A stretch of DNA of 64,000 nt from an uncultured Flammeovirgaceae bacterium (GTDB taxonomy: Bacteria > Bacteroidota > Bacteroidia > Cytophagales > Cyclobacteriaceae). This document shows positions 10,143 to 21,096 of this stretch, in pieces (the stretch's first letter is position 1; every line of letters begins with the position of its first letter). The stretch spans positions 62,001-126,000 of the forward strand of contig CAKZYA010000058.1 of the NCBI GenBank assembly GCA_937883755.1, given 5' to 3'. The notes below the pieces were generated by a model. The model was not told the DNA's origin and ran no database searches. It saw only the letters and a program-made list of their open reading frames with translations. The position numbers and the translations under genes are program-made.

Positions 10143-10312
10143 CTCGTACTTCACGCAGGTACTGGTAAAATAATCCTGTCTTTTCTGTTAAGAAGCTAAA
10201 TTAGAAAAATGCAATTTTCTATGAAATAGCATCTTGTAAGCCTGATAATAGTTAAAAGTCCCTTTTTTTGGATAATTAGGCTAGATTAATTGTGTAATTG
10301 AAAATTTAAATT

Positions 10313-11845
10313 ATGCGATTATTTAGCGTCTATATCGGATTATTACTACTGCCATGTGCGGTCTTCAGTCAGCAAAATTCAGATGAACCTGAATATGAGC
10401 TGGTTAACTTAGGGCGTAAGGTAAATAGTATTTACCACGAATCTGCCCCGGTTTTATCACCAGATGGCAATACCCTTTATTTTACCATTACTAATCATCC
10501 TGAAAATAATAAAGGTACTGATGGAAGCCAGGACATCTGGTTTACCGAACGGGGTGAAGGCGGAAATTGGCTGCCCTCAAAGCATCTTGATGAGCCTTTT
10601 AATCAAGAAGATTATAATCAGGTGATGAGCGTTTCGGCTGATGGGCAAGAGGTACTAGTACGTAGTGGGAATAGCAAAAAATGGGAATTTGCCACCGTAC
10701 GGAAGATGAACGGCGAGTGGCAAAAACCACAGGAGCTACACATCAGTAATTTTGATGGAATGTGCCGAGGACGCTTCAATGGGGGCTTCATGTCTTACGA
10801 TAAGAAAGTAATACTGCTTTACTTCAGCGAGGTAAAAGATAGTAAGATTAGTGATCTCTACGTGAGTTTTGTTGAGAGTCCAGGAAAATGGTCGACTCCA
10901 GTGAAAATAGCTGCACTAAATACCCGGCAGGATGATTTTGGTCCGTATCTAGCTCCAGATAATCGTACTCTTTATTTTGCTAGTAACCGACCCGGCGGAC
11001 ACGGGGGAGCTGATGTATACCGCACTGTTCGTCAGGATGATACCTGGCAAAAGTGGTCGAAGCCTGAAAATGTGGGTAGTCCAGTCAATACTAAGGGTTT
11101 TGACGCTTTCTACGCAGTAGGACAGACTGATTCTTTGGTGTTTACTACTCGTGCTCACATGTCGGCCGATGGAGGGCATCTAGATATTTATGGCTTAGAA
11201 AAAATCAAAAAAATACCCCCTCCATCTCCGGTTGCTCGACTGGAAGGGATGGTAATGAATCAAAAGACTCAAGAGTTTATTGAAGCTCAAGTAGAGATTA
11301 TGTATAAGCAAGAAGTATTAACATCAGAAGCGACTAATCAGGATGAAGGGGTTTACGCAACTGAGTTACCTCAATCAGGAACCTACCATTTGTCAGTTAC
11401 CGCCGAAGGTTTTTTAGCCAAGACTGACAGCGTTCAGTTTAGTGAAATATATGCTGATACTATTCTGTTTAAAGATATATTTCTCGAGCCATTAGAAGTG
11501 GGGCTTTCGGTGCGACTGAATAATATTTTCTTTGACTATAATAAAACGACTCTTCGATCCGAGTCATTTGAAGAGTTAGATAAAGTAGTGGAAATGCTAA
11601 AAACTAACGAGGGTTTGCATATAGAAATTGGTGGACACACTGATGATCGTGGTTCGGATGATTATAATAAACAGCTATCGCAAGGTCGGGCTGAAGCCGT
11701 GCGTCAGTATTTGGTAGATCATTGGATTGGGCAAGGTCGGGTAACCGCAGTAGGCTACGGTGAAAGCCAACCTGAAGTACCGAATGATGGGGAAGAAAAT
11801 TGGCAGATTAACCGAAGGGTAGAGTTCACTATTCTGAAAAATTGA
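10313..11845 (+). CDS. OmpA family protein with WD40-like/PD40 beta-propeller repeats
   Basis: 510 aa; 'APVLSPDGNTLYFTI', 'LYFASNRPGGHGGADVY' PD40 motifs; C-terminal OmpA domain 'IEIGGHTDDRGSDDYNKQLSQGRAEAVRQYL...VEFTI'. Confidence 0.92.
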   Translation: MRLFSVYIGLLLLPCAVFSQQNSDEPEYELVNLGRKVNSIYHESAPVLSPDGNTLYFTITNHPENNKGTDGSQDIWFTERGEGGNWLPSKHLDEPFNQEDYNQVMSVSADGQEVLVRSGNSKKWEFATVRKMNGEWQKPQELHISNFDGMCRGRFNGGFMSYDKKVILLYFSEVKDSKISDLYVSFVESPGKWSTPVKIAALNTRQDDFGPYLAPDNRTLYFASNRPGGHGGADVYRTVRQDDTWQKWSKPENVGSPVNTKGFDAFYAVGQTDSLVFTTRAHMSADGGHLDIYGLEKIKKIPPPSPVARLEGMVMNQKTQEFIEAQVEIMYKQEVLTSEATNQDEGVYATELPQSGTYHLSVTAEGFLAKTDSVQFSEIYADTILFKDIFLEPLEVGLSVRLNNIFFDYNKTTLRSESFEELDKVVEMLKTNEGLHIEIGGHTDDRGSDDYNKQLSQGRAEAVRQYLVDHWIGQGRVTAVGYGESQPEVPNDGEENWQINRRVEFTILKN

Positions 11846-11877
11846 TCCTTAGATCAGTCAGACCAAATTAGTTAGAA

Positions 11878-11902
11878 AAGACGCTGCAACAGCGTCTTTT
11901 TT
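11878..11902 (+). terminator. Rho-independent-like terminator after the OmpA gene
   Basis: aagacgctg-caa-cagcgtctt followed by a T run: 9-bp perfect stem, 3-nt loop. Confidence 0.85.
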
Positions 11903-11952
11903 CGTTTAAGGGCACTCTTGCGCTGCCCAAATGGTTTAGCTACTTTTAACCA

Positions 11953-13170
11953 ATGAAGATTTTACACACCGCCGACTGGCACCTGGGAAAACGGCTGGGT
12001 GAATACTCTCGTTTGCCTGAGCAAGAATTAGTTTTAGAAGAAATCTGTCAAATCAGTGAAAAAGAAGAAGTAGATGCGGTACTGATTGCCGGGGATTTAT
12101 TTGATACTTTTCATCCGGGTAACGACGCAGCTGAATTACTGTACCGCACCGTGTATCGTCTGTCTAATGGTGGGCAACGAGCAGTAGTTGCAATTGCGGG
12201 AAATCATGATTCGCCCGACCGGGTAGAGTCTACCGATCTGCTAGCCCGAAGCTGTGGGATTATCTTTCAAGGGCATCCAAAAAATCAAGTACCGCTGTTT
12301 TGTACCGAAGGTGGAGTGCGAGTATTGCGGTCAGCACCGGGCTTTCTGGAGATTCAACTTCCTGAGTGTAGTTACCCGCTACGATTACTGTCTACTCCTT
12401 ACGCTAATGAATTGACGCTGAAACGTTATCTAGGTATCAAAAAAAGTGAAGCCTTACAGGAGGTACTAAAGCAGCAATGGCAGGAATTAGGTCAGAGCTA
12501 CTGTGATGATCAGGGAGTGAATGTACTAATGGCTCACCTATACGCAGCTTCTCCTGATGAAGAAATGCCGGAGGAACCAGAAGATGAGAAACCAGTATTG
12601 CATATCGGAGGAATTTCGGCTATTGGTCCCGATGCTTTTCCTGAACAGGTGCAGTACGTAGCGTTAGGGCACTTGCATCGTTATCATACAGTAAGTCAAT
12701 CACCCTGCCCAATTTTGTACAGTGGAACTCCGTTAAGCTATAGCTTTAGCGAGGCTGAGCAGAAGAAATATGTAACGCTGGTAGAAGTTTCGCCCGGAAC
12801 TCCGGCTAAGGTTGTACCGATTGAACTAACACAGGGTCAACGACTAATACGCAAACGATTTTTTAATACCGAAGATGCTATTCAGTGGCTAGAAGCTCAC
12901 CCTGATACTTTTGTAGAACTTACCCTGGTGAGTGATACCTATATAGATGCCAAATCAAAAAAAACACTGTACGCAGCTCATTCAGGCATTGTCAGCATTA
13001 TTCCGGAGATTATCCGACCTCAGGTAGAAGCTAATGAGCAGCCAAGAATCAATCTTCAAGATAATTTGTCCTCGTTGTTTTCCCGCTATTTTGAGCATAA
13101 ACGGGGGCAAACTCCTAATGATGAGTTAATGACCCTATTTCGCGAAGTGATTGAAGCTGAGGAGGTTTAA
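11953..13170 (+). CDS. sbcD: Exonuclease subunit SbcD
   Basis: 405 aa; MKILHTADWHLGKRL, IAGDLFD, AGNHDS metallophosphoesterase motifs. Confidence 0.93.
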   Translation: MKILHTADWHLGKRLGEYSRLPEQELVLEEICQISEKEEVDAVLIAGDLFDTFHPGNDAAELLYRTVYRLSNGGQRAVVAIAGNHDSPDRVESTDLLARSCGIIFQGHPKNQVPLFCTEGGVRVLRSAPGFLEIQLPECSYPLRLLSTPYANELTLKRYLGIKKSEALQEVLKQQWQELGQSYCDDQGVNVLMAHLYAASPDEEMPEEPEDEKPVLHIGGISAIGPDAFPEQVQYVALGHLHRYHTVSQSPCPILYSGTPLSYSFSEAEQKKYVTLVEVSPGTPAKVVPIELTQGQRLIRKRFFNTEDAIQWLEAHPDTFVELTLVSDTYIDAKSKKTLYAAHSGIVSIIPEIIRPQVEANEQPRINLQDNLSSLFSRYFEHKRGQTPNDELMTLFREVIEAEEV

Positions 13171-13182
13171 GTTAGTCTGTTT

Positions 13183-16100
13183 ATGATTCCAGTTCATCTT
13201 ACGTTTAGTGGCCTATATTCCTATCAGCAAAAGCAGTCTATCGATTTTGAAAAGCTAATGGCAGCTCAGCTTTTCGGTATTTTCGGGGCGGTAGGTAGTG
13301 GAAAATCTAGCATTCTGGAGGCAATTATGTTTGTGCTCTTCGACCGGAGCGATCGACTCAATAAATCGGGAGATAATCGCTACTATAATATGTTGAACCT
13401 TCAGTCTGATAAGCTAGAAATAGACTTTGTTTTTCGGACTAATGCTCAAAGTGAAACCAAATACCGAGCATACTTCTGCGCCCAACGTAAGAAGCGGGAT
13501 TTTGAAAAAGTGGAGGTAAAAGAACGGGGGCAGTATGAGTGGAAAGAGGAACAGTGGATTCCAATGGAAGATGCGGATGCTACTCAGATACTGGGCATGA
13601 CCTACGAGAATTTCATGCAGGCAGTGATCATTCCTCAAGGGAAATTTCGGGAATTTATTGACCAGCGACCGAGTGCTCGGACTCAGATGCTTAAAGAGCT
13701 GTTCCAACTCCATCGTTTTGATTTGGGTACTAAAACGGGACTATTACTACGAAATACCGAACTGGTAATTGCCGATTTGCAGGCTCGTTTGCTGGAAATC
13801 GGTCAAATATCGGAAGAAGATATTAGTGAACAGTTGAGGGTTTTGCAAGTATCCGAAACGGAGTTATCGCAAAAACAACAACTAGCAGTCAGCCTGGATC
13901 AGCAGTGCCAGAGTATGGATGCGCTGAAAAAGCTACTGGATAAGATTGATGATACTGATGTGGAGCTAAAGCAACTCACCGAACAGGCTGAGCACTACGA
14001 TAGCAAGGAAAAGCAACTAAAGGCGTATACAAAGGCTGAGACTTTTTTTAATGAGAAGTTTCGGTTGCTAGAAGAGACTACGGTAGATATCCGACAAGGA
14101 CAAGAGGAACTAGATAAATTAGGGGGACGCATTAAGATGGGTCGGAAAAAGGTAGAGCAAGCCCATAAGGAGGTAAGTCAAAAGAAAGAAGCCTACGGAC
14201 AAAGAGAAAAAATTCGTCAACAAGGTCAGGATTTACTACACTTGATTGAAATCAAGAAAATTGAACCTCAGCAACAACAAACTTCCAATAGCTTAGCCAA
14301 ACTGTTAGAGAAACGGGAAACTTTACAAAAAACTTTTACCGAACAAGAAACCCGACTAGTAGGCTACGAGGCACAGTTGTCGGAAATGGAGGCTCTGCGA
14401 GAACAGTGGCTAGTACTAAAAGAAGTGATGGTTTGGGAGCAACGTCAGCAGGAATTAGAGGAAGAACGAAGAAAGTCTACTGAACAAGTATACCAGTACA
14501 AACAACAACTTATTCAACTGGAAGAACAGAGCGAAGGGGTACTGATAACCTACAATTGGCCGGAAAGTAATAAGCTAAGCGAGTTGACTCAAGAGTTTAC
14601 CCAGTTCCAGTCTAAGCTACACGCTCAACAGGATGTACTTCAGAAGGAACTTAGCGAACTACGCTTACAGGAAAAACTAGTGCAGGCAGCTAGCCAGATT
14701 CATCCGGGTGAGCCTTGTTTTGTGTGCGGATCTACTGAGCATCCTCAAATTATTCACAGTCCGTCGGTGAAAAAGGCGTTAGAAGAAAAGGAAGAAGAAC
14801 TCAGTGAGTTAAGGCAGAAAGAAAGCAGTTTTCGGGAGCTTCAGCGAGCTATCCAAAAGCTGACTTCTCAGGAAGAAACGTTACAGAAAATGCTTCGGTA
14901 TGAGAAAAACCGGATCGAGGAATTGGAAGAAAAGCTGGTAAAACACCAAAAACTACACGTTTGGCCAGAATTTCGGAAGTTAAATTCAGAAGAAATCAAT
15001 CGTCAGTTAGAGTCTACCCAACAGCAGCAACATAAGCTTCAGCAGTTACAGCAGGCTCGCCAGCAAACCCAACAGAAACTAAAAGAGCTACAAGGTCAGC
15101 TAGATGAGCTTCTTAACCGGGAACAGACATTAGTTCAGCAGAAAAGTAGCCTGCAAGTAGCTATTGAGCAGCGCGAGTCGATGTTGCAGGTTTACCGAGT
15201 AGATGAATTCCCTGGACTGACACTAGAGGAAGTTGAGAAAGAACAAGATCAAAAACAAGCGCAGTTAGCCAGTATTGAGCAACAGTATGAACAAGCGCAG
15301 CAAACGTTTCAGGAATATCAGCATGCACTTGGACTGCTGGAAAGTCGTTACGAAGTTACTCAGGAAAACCAGCAGAAGCTCACCCAAAAAGCTGACTCTC
15401 TCAATAAAGAAATTCAGATGCTATGCGCCGAAAAAGAATTTGAAAGTGTCGGTGAGATTAAGCAATTAATCAATCTGGAGCTGGATACTGATGCAGAACA
15501 ACAGGAAATTCAGATGTACCGAAGCCATCGGCACAATGCCGAAGTAACTTTACACAAGCTTCAGGCTGAATTACAGGGGCGTAGTTATGATCCCCTTGAA
15601 CACCGCCAGCTTCAACTGAAGACGCAAGCTTTAACCCAGGAAGTACGACAGCAGCAAGAGCATTGTGCTCTACTCCGGCAGCGTATTCGCGATTGGCAGG
15701 AAAAACGCGAACGTACCCAAACCATTCAAGAGGAGCTAGCTCATCAGCAGTTGCGAGAGAGCAACTTGAAGGAGTTAGCTAGCCTGTTTCGAGGAAGCGG
15801 CTTTGTAAAATACGCTTCTACTGTTTTGTTAGAAAACCTTTGCCAGGCGGCTAATCAACGGTTTATGAAGCTGACTCAAAATAGCCTGTGTCTGGAGCTA
15901 AACGATGAAAATGAATTCGTGGTGCGCGATTATCTGAACGATGGAAAAGTTCGCCTGCTCAAGACCCTGTCAGGAGGACAAACCTTTCAGGCCTCGCTTT
16001 GTCTAGCATTAGCGTTGGCTGAGAGTATTAAATCTCTTAACCAAACAGAGCAAAGCTTTTTCTTTCTTGATGAAGGGTTTGGCTCGTTAGATAAAGAATC

Positions 16101-16260
16101 TTTACGGGTGGTATTTAATACACTAAAGTCACTCCGTAAGGAAAACCGGATTGTAGGTATCATTTCTCACGTAGAAGAGATGCAACACGAGATCGATGTT
16201 TACCTTACTGTGACCCGCCATCGTCAGTACGGCAGCACCATAGCAACCAGTTGGGAATAG
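13183..16260 (+). CDS. sbcC: Exonuclease subunit SbcC (AAA/SMC-like)
   Basis: 1025 aa; Walker A GAVGSGKSSILEA, zinc-hook CFVCG, C-terminal LSGGQTFQASLCLALALAES and FFLDEGFGSLD. Confidence 0.93.
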   Translation: MIPVHLTFSGLYSYQQKQSIDFEKLMAAQLFGIFGAVGSGKSSILEAIMFVLFDRSDRLNKSGDNRYYNMLNLQSDKLEIDFVFRTNAQSETKYRAYFCAQRKKRDFEKVEVKERGQYEWKEEQWIPMEDADATQILGMTYENFMQAVIIPQGKFREFIDQRPSARTQMLKELFQLHRFDLGTKTGLLLRNTELVIADLQARLLEIGQISEEDISEQLRVLQVSETELSQKQQLAVSLDQQCQSMDALKKLLDKIDDTDVELKQLTEQAEHYDSKEKQLKAYTKAETFFNEKFRLLEETTVDIRQGQEELDKLGGRIKMGRKKVEQAHKEVSQKKEAYGQREKIRQQGQDLLHLIEIKKIEPQQQQTSNSLAKLLEKRETLQKTFTEQETRLVGYEAQLSEMEALREQWLVLKEVMVWEQRQQELEEERRKSTEQVYQYKQQLIQLEEQSEGVLITYNWPESNKLSELTQEFTQFQSKLHAQQDVLQKELSELRLQEKLVQAASQIHPGEPCFVCGSTEHPQIIHSPSVKKALEEKEEELSELRQKESSFRELQRAIQKLTSQEETLQKMLRYEKNRIEELEEKLVKHQKLHVWPEFRKLNSEEINRQLESTQQQQHKLQQLQQARQQTQQKLKELQGQLDELLNREQTLVQQKSSLQVAIEQRESMLQVYRVDEFPGLTLEEVEKEQDQKQAQLASIEQQYEQAQQTFQEYQHALGLLESRYEVTQENQQKLTQKADSLNKEIQMLCAEKEFESVGEIKQLINLELDTDAEQQEIQMYRSHRHNAEVTLHKLQAELQGRSYDPLEHRQLQLKTQALTQEVRQQQEHCALLRQRIRDWQEKRERTQTIQEELAHQQLRESNLKELASLFRGSGFVKYASTVLLENLCQAANQRFMKLTQNSLCLELNDENEFVVRDYLNDGKVRLLKTLSGGQTFQASLCLALALAESIKSLNQTEQSFFFLDEGFGSLDKESLRVVFNTLKSLRKENRIVGIISHVEEMQHEIDVYLTVTRHRQYGSTIATSWE

Positions 16261-16285
16261 ACTGATAGCTAGGCACTGGGCGCGA

Positions 16286-16331
16286 GGGGCAGGGAGTCAA
16301 TGAGTCTTCTCAACGCCAAGCTCCCTGCCCC
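16286..16331. repeat. Inverted repeat between convergent genes
   Basis: ggggcagggag (16286-16296) / ctccctgcccc (16321-16331), 11-bp perfect arms. Confidence 0.75.
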
Positions 16332-16352
16332 ACGCACCACACCATTCGTCAG

Positions 16353-16808
16353 TCATTCCTGTAATATACCCTCCTGAGAATACTGTATCATGGGGTTGAT
16401 AGCCAGTAGCTGCGCAATAAACTCGTCAGAATCTCTGGGGGAAATGTCTACATATTTTCCGTAGCAATAAACAATGCGTAAACGTTTTTCTGAAAAACTA
16501 TACACTTGGGACAGGTTGTGAAAACTACGTACCCATTTGAGACTACTTACTTGAAAAATGTCAATTTCTTGTTTAGAAAGTAAGGAAGAAACTTTTAGCT
16601 GATGCTCTTCAATTTGATATCGCACGCTAAAGTAAGCTATGACTAATAAGATAAGTGCTAAACCGCATACCAAGATAGACCCGGTAAGAGTATTCAAAAA
16701 GAAGTACTGTAGCAGTGCTACAACAAGTATTAAAAGAATAACAGGAATGAATGTGATCTCGCTAATAGCAGATCGATAGGCCTTTTTGGTTGCTTCTTTC
16801 ATCATCAC
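16353..16808 (-). CDS. Membrane protein with bacterial PH-like domain
   Basis: 151 aa; two TM helices then 'VRYQIEEHQLKVSSLLSKQEIDIFQVSSLKWVRSFHN..RLRIVYCYGKYVDISPRDSDEFIAQLL'. Confidence 0.65.
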   Translation of the reverse strand: MMMKEATKKAYRSAISEITFIPVILLILVVALLQYFFLNTLTGSILVCGLALILLVIAYFSVRYQIEEHQLKVSSLLSKQEIDIFQVSSLKWVRSFHNLSQVYSFSEKRLRIVYCYGKYVDISPRDSDEFIAQLLAINPMIQYSQEGILQE

Positions 16809-16899
16809 TACCGTTTTCGTTCATATACCTAACCAAGAAATGCCCAGATAGTTATAAATCAGATAGTTAATTTGCTAAAGAATAGTAACTGAAGGGGTC

Positions 16900-18126
16900 T
16901 TAGTTAGGTGAAACTACGGATTCTAATTGATAAATTCGCCCGTCAAAAGCACATAAAAAAAGCTCTTTTTCATCATTTACCCCGAAAGAGGAAATAGCTA
17001 GATTAGAGTCAATAAGCTCACTAACGGTCACGTTACTCAAATCATCAGTAGTGGCTGCCCACACTCGCCCCGAAGCAAAATCAGCGAATATATACTGACC
17101 TACTAAATCAGGGATCTGAGTACCTCGGTATACTCCTCCGCCAGTAATTGATACATCACCCCGAAGATGATCATAATCCAGTACAGGTAAAATAATATCA
17201 GTAGTATTGCAATTATTTGCTGGTTCAAAACAGGCATTACCTTCAGTGATATTCCAGCCGTAGTTACCTCCGTTCTCAATAATGTTTACTTCTTCCCGGG
17301 CGTTTTGTCCTACATCGCCCGTCCAAAGCTGTCCGGTTTCAGAGTCAAAGCTGAACCTCCAGGGATTCCGTAGTCCGTAAGCATAAATCTCGGGTCGTTC
17401 GCCAGAGGTAGCACTAACAAATGGATTGTCATCCGGAATAGCGTAAGGAGCTTGCGAGGAAGATTGGCTTACGTCAATTCGCAGAATTGAGCCTAGTAGT
17501 GTAGTAAGATTTTGTCCATGCCCCCGAGGGTCGCCACCCGAACCACCATCGCCTACTGCGATGTACAAATAGCCGTCGGAACCAAAAGCCAATTGTCCGC
17601 CATTGTGGTTACCGAAAGGTTGATCAAACTCCAAGATAATTAGTTCACTATCAGGATCAGCCTGGTTAGGATTAGCGGCTGAGGCAGTAAAGCGAGAAAT
17701 TCGGGTACGCGCAGGGTTGCTAATTGTGTAGTTTACAAAGAAATGCCCGTTTGAGGAATAGTTGGGATCGAACGCTAGCCCAAGCAATCCTTCTTCATTA
17801 CTTCGGTCGTCTACTGCTCCCGAAATATCTAAAAAAGTAGATTTATTTTGAACGGCAGATTCATCGTCAAATACCGAGATAATTCCTTCCTGTTCCACCA
17901 CGAATACTCGCCCCGATCCATCGCCTGCGTGTTGAAAATCAACCGGGCGATTGAACGATAACTCGGGATAAGCCACTGCCAACGTGTATTCTTGTGAGCC
18001 TGAGGGGTTGTTGGGATTAGCTACTGGAGCCAATGGTTCGTCGTTATTACTACAACTTACTACCGCAATAAGACAGCCTAGTACAATTGACCCGAATACC
18101 TGCCAGAAAAATATCCTCAGTCCCAT
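16900..18126 (-). CDS. PQQ-dependent sugar dehydrogenase (glucose/sorbosone dehydrogenase-like)
   Basis: 408 aa; lipoprotein-like N-terminus (VVSCSNND); NHNGGQLAFGSDGYLYIAVGDGGSGGDPRGHGQNL, YAYGLRNPWRFSFD, GDVGQNAREEVN. Confidence 0.9.
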   Translation of the reverse strand: MGLRIFFWQVFGSIVLGCLIAVVSCSNNDEPLAPVANPNNPSGSQEYTLAVAYPELSFNRPVDFQHAGDGSGRVFVVEQEGIISVFDDESAVQNKSTFLDISGAVDDRSNEEGLLGLAFDPNYSSNGHFFVNYTISNPARTRISRFTASAANPNQADPDSELIILEFDQPFGNHNGGQLAFGSDGYLYIAVGDGGSGGDPRGHGQNLTTLLGSILRIDVSQSSSQAPYAIPDDNPFVSATSGERPEIYAYGLRNPWRFSFDSETGQLWTGDVGQNAREEVNIIENGGNYGWNITEGNACFEPANNCNTTDIILPVLDYDHLRGDVSITGGGVYRGTQIPDLVGQYIFADFASGRVWAATTDDLSNVTVSELIDSNLAISSFGVNDEKELFLCAFDGRIYQLESVVSPN

Positions 18127-18208
18127 ATCGATTACTATTGTTGTACCCAGTTAACGAGATATGTTCGACGAAGTTTGACTGACTCCGGACAATCGGGCCA
18201 TAACTGCA

Positions 18209-18979
18209 CTAATGAAACTGGAAAGCAAAGTAAGTACAGGGCTGGTTACCAGTATTCTTAATCGTATGCTGAGTTTCTGAACCTAAAAAATACAGGTCAC
18301 CTGCACTTCCATTGTAATACTGACCGTCGATTAGTTCCTGGCTTTCTCCTTCTAGCATAAGAATGATCTCGGCAGGCCGGTGGGTATGAGACGGATGACT
18401 TTGGATGCCAGGGTTAAGAGTAGTAACATGCATTTCTAGTCGTTCCAACATAGTAGTAGACCGCTCAAAGAATGATCGCACTCCGCCTTTAGCAGTTTCT
18501 CGGTAGAGTATGTCCTCCCAGCTCACTAATAAAGAGCCACCAGCTTCTTTCGCCCGTTGCTCATCAGGCTTCGCTCTAGAGGTGTATAACAATATGTAAA
18601 ATGTAGCTGAGTCCTCTCCCACATTGGTCAGTATATGCTGATCGCCGGGCATTATTAGAGCTACACTTCCTGGTCCTAGCACTTCTTTTGTATCTTCAAC
18701 AGTCACTTCCACTGTGCCTTTTTTGATAATAATTAACTCTTCTCTCTGCTCGTGAGCGTGAGACGGGTGCAGAGGTGTTTTGGGGGCTAAAGTAGTAGCA
18801 TGCAGCTCCAAGTGAGCTAAATCGCGAGTATCGCCCTTTATGAAATGTCTTCTCAACCGAATATCTGACGAAGCGATATTAGCTTCTTTCCATTGGTATA
18901 CCTGAGATTTGACTGGGGGTTGTTGGGCTGCCAATGGGCTATTAAAAAGTAGAATTAGAATAAGCAGTAGGAGAGTCAT
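18209..18979 (-). CDS. Bicupin domain-containing secreted protein
   Basis: 256 aa; signal peptide; two cupin blocks (HPSHAHEQREELIIIKKGTVEV; HPSHTHRPAEIILMLEGESQE). Confidence 0.85.
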   Translation of the reverse strand: MTLLLLILILLFNSPLAAQQPPVKSQVYQWKEANIASSDIRLRRHFIKGDTRDLAHLELHATTLAPKTPLHPSHAHEQREELIIIKKGTVEVTVEDTKEVLGPGSVALIMPGDQHILTNVGEDSATFYILLYTSRAKPDEQRAKEAGGSLLVSWEDILYRETAKGGVRSFFERSTTMLERLEMHVTTLNPGIQSHPSHTHRPAEIILMLEGESQELIDGQYYNGSAGDLYFLGSETQHTIKNTGNQPCTYFAFQFH

Positions 18980-19131
18980 AAGTCAGGCATAAGATGAGTG
19001 TGATCTTTATGAATTATTCGTTATAATGGTTATAAAGTTTTAGGTAGGTGTTCACAAGTACATTTACTAGATGCTATTAGGGTGTGAGCCAATAAGTTAC
19101 TACCTTTCTGTACTAACAACCTACGTTTTAG

Positions 19132-21090
19132 ATGATAATAGAGTATAGATACCTTCTAACCTTGTTAGCAAGCGTAATCTGGGTAGTTTCTTTACCCGCT
19201 CAGGAGGTTCCGTTTAACCGGGGCTTGAATCTCACCAACTGGTTTCAGGTAGGCAGTGCTCAGCAAATACAATTTACCCGGTATACCCGAGAAGACTTTG
19301 AGCAGATCAAAAGCTTAGGTTGCGATGTGGTGCGCCTTCCCATTAACCTTCACTTTATGACCAATGGTGCCCCTAACTACACTGTTGACCCACTGTTTTA
19401 TGAGTTTCTCGATCTGGTGATTGATTGGACTGAGGAGTTAGATATTCATTTGATACTGGATAACCATACCTTTGACCCGGCTGAAAGTACTGATCCGGCA
19501 GTAGGAGATATACTGAAAATAGTTTGGCCTCAGTTAGCGGCTCGCTACCGCGATCGTAGCGAAAAGCTTTACTATGAAGTGCTCAACGAGCCCCACGGGA
19601 TTGAAGCCGAAGTTTGGAATACTATTCAGGGCGAAGTAATCGATGCCATTCGGGAAGTAGATACTAAACATACTATTATTGTAGGCGGTAACAACTTTAA
19701 TAGCTATCGGAGTTTGGCGGGGATGCCCAATTACGATGATGATAATCTGATCTACACTTTTCATTTTTACGACCCTTTTATCTTCACTCATCAGGGAGCG
19801 AGTTGGACAAGTCCGTCTATGGTGTCACTGAAAGATGTACCATTTCCTTATCAGGTTAGTGAAATGCCTAGTTTTCCAAATGATTTGCGAGGAAGCTGGA
19901 TTGAATCAGCATTCAACGGATACAATCAAGAGGGCAACGTGGCTCGAGTAAAATCATTGATAGAAATTGCTGCTCAGTTTCAGCGGGAGCGACAAGTACC
20001 CGTCTTCTGTGGTGAGTTTGGGGTATATATTCCCAACAGCGACGAGAGCTCGCGGGTATTTTGGTACGAGGAGGTGAGAAAAATGCTGGAGGAAGCTAAC
20101 ATTTCCTGGACAATTTGGGATTATCACGGTGGTTTTGGTCTGTTCGAAGAAGGAGGCAATGGCTTGTTTGAGCACGATCTAAATACTCCGCTGCTAGAAG
20201 CATTAGACTTTATCATTCCCACTCAAACTGAATATGAGATGCTTCCTGAAAGTACGGGATTTCTGATTTACGATGATTTTGTGGGAGAGCAGATCAACAT
20301 ACGAAGTCCTTCCAATGGAAGAATAAACCTATATGCCTCCGACCAGCCCAATAATGGACAATATTGCTTGTATTGGACTGAAGCCGAACAATACAATACC
20401 ATCGCTTTTGACTTTACTCCCAACAAAGATTTTTCGCAGTTGGTAGAGAGTGATTACTTTCTGAGCCTACTCATTCGGGGTACTGACCCGTCGCTGCGGT
20501 TTGATATTCGCTGGTTGGATACTGACGCTGGAGCCGATGACCTTCCCTGGCGAATGGGGGTTACTATTGATAATGAAACAGCTCCGTTTGATCGTCGCTG
20601 GCACGTCCTGCGTATTCCGTTAAGTAGCTTTGTTGAACAAGGGGCTTGGGATGGTGAATGGTACGAACCAGAAGGAAGATTTGACTGGTCTGCTATCGAT
20701 CAATTAGAGATTGTAGCCGAACGTCAGGATTTTGGCACAGCTCAATTATGGTTTGATAATATCCAACTGACCAACCAAGATACTGCCCAGGTACTAGATC
20801 CCAGCGTGTTTGAGGAAATAGTTACTGCCTTACCCTCGCCAGAAAATGCAGATACTAAAATCGGAATAGCTACTTTTCCTAATCCAGCCTTCGAGTCAGT
20901 ACAAATTGTTGGTAAGCCCACCCAACGATACAATTATCAGCTAATGAATATCGCCGGACAAACTCTAAAACAAGCTGTGTTTTCTGAAGCCACCGAAGTC
21001 TCGCTAGTAAGCTTTAAGCCCGGAATGTATTTGCTTCGAGTGACTGATGCTCAGGGTAACTTTACTGCCCGTCGGCTGCTGATTCGTTAG
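19132..21090 (+). CDS. GH5-family glycoside hydrolase (cellulase-like), secreted with T9SS-type C-terminal sorting domain
   Basis: 652 aa; RGLNLTNWF, DVVRLPINLHF, YYEVLNEPHG, VFCGEFGVY; C-terminal 'FPNPAFESVQIVG...GMYLLRVTDAQGNFTARRLLIR'. Confidence 0.9.
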   Translation: MIIEYRYLLTLLASVIWVVSLPAQEVPFNRGLNLTNWFQVGSAQQIQFTRYTREDFEQIKSLGCDVVRLPINLHFMTNGAPNYTVDPLFYEFLDLVIDWTEELDIHLILDNHTFDPAESTDPAVGDILKIVWPQLAARYRDRSEKLYYEVLNEPHGIEAEVWNTIQGEVIDAIREVDTKHTIIVGGNNFNSYRSLAGMPNYDDDNLIYTFHFYDPFIFTHQGASWTSPSMVSLKDVPFPYQVSEMPSFPNDLRGSWIESAFNGYNQEGNVARVKSLIEIAAQFQRERQVPVFCGEFGVYIPNSDESSRVFWYEEVRKMLEEANISWTIWDYHGGFGLFEEGGNGLFEHDLNTPLLEALDFIIPTQTEYEMLPESTGFLIYDDFVGEQINIRSPSNGRINLYASDQPNNGQYCLYWTEAEQYNTIAFDFTPNKDFSQLVESDYFLSLLIRGTDPSLRFDIRWLDTDAGADDLPWRMGVTIDNETAPFDRRWHVLRIPLSSFVEQGAWDGEWYEPEGRFDWSAIDQLEIVAERQDFGTAQLWFDNIQLTNQDTAQVLDPSVFEEIVTALPSPENADTKIGIATFPNPAFESVQIVGKPTQRYNYQLMNIAGQTLKQAVFSEATEVSLVSFKPGMYLLRVTDAQGNFTARRLLIR

Positions 21091-21096
21091 GGATAG

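Noticed and set aside
13414-13713. 99-aa minus-strand ORF
   Set aside because: Antisense inside sbcC, no domain features.
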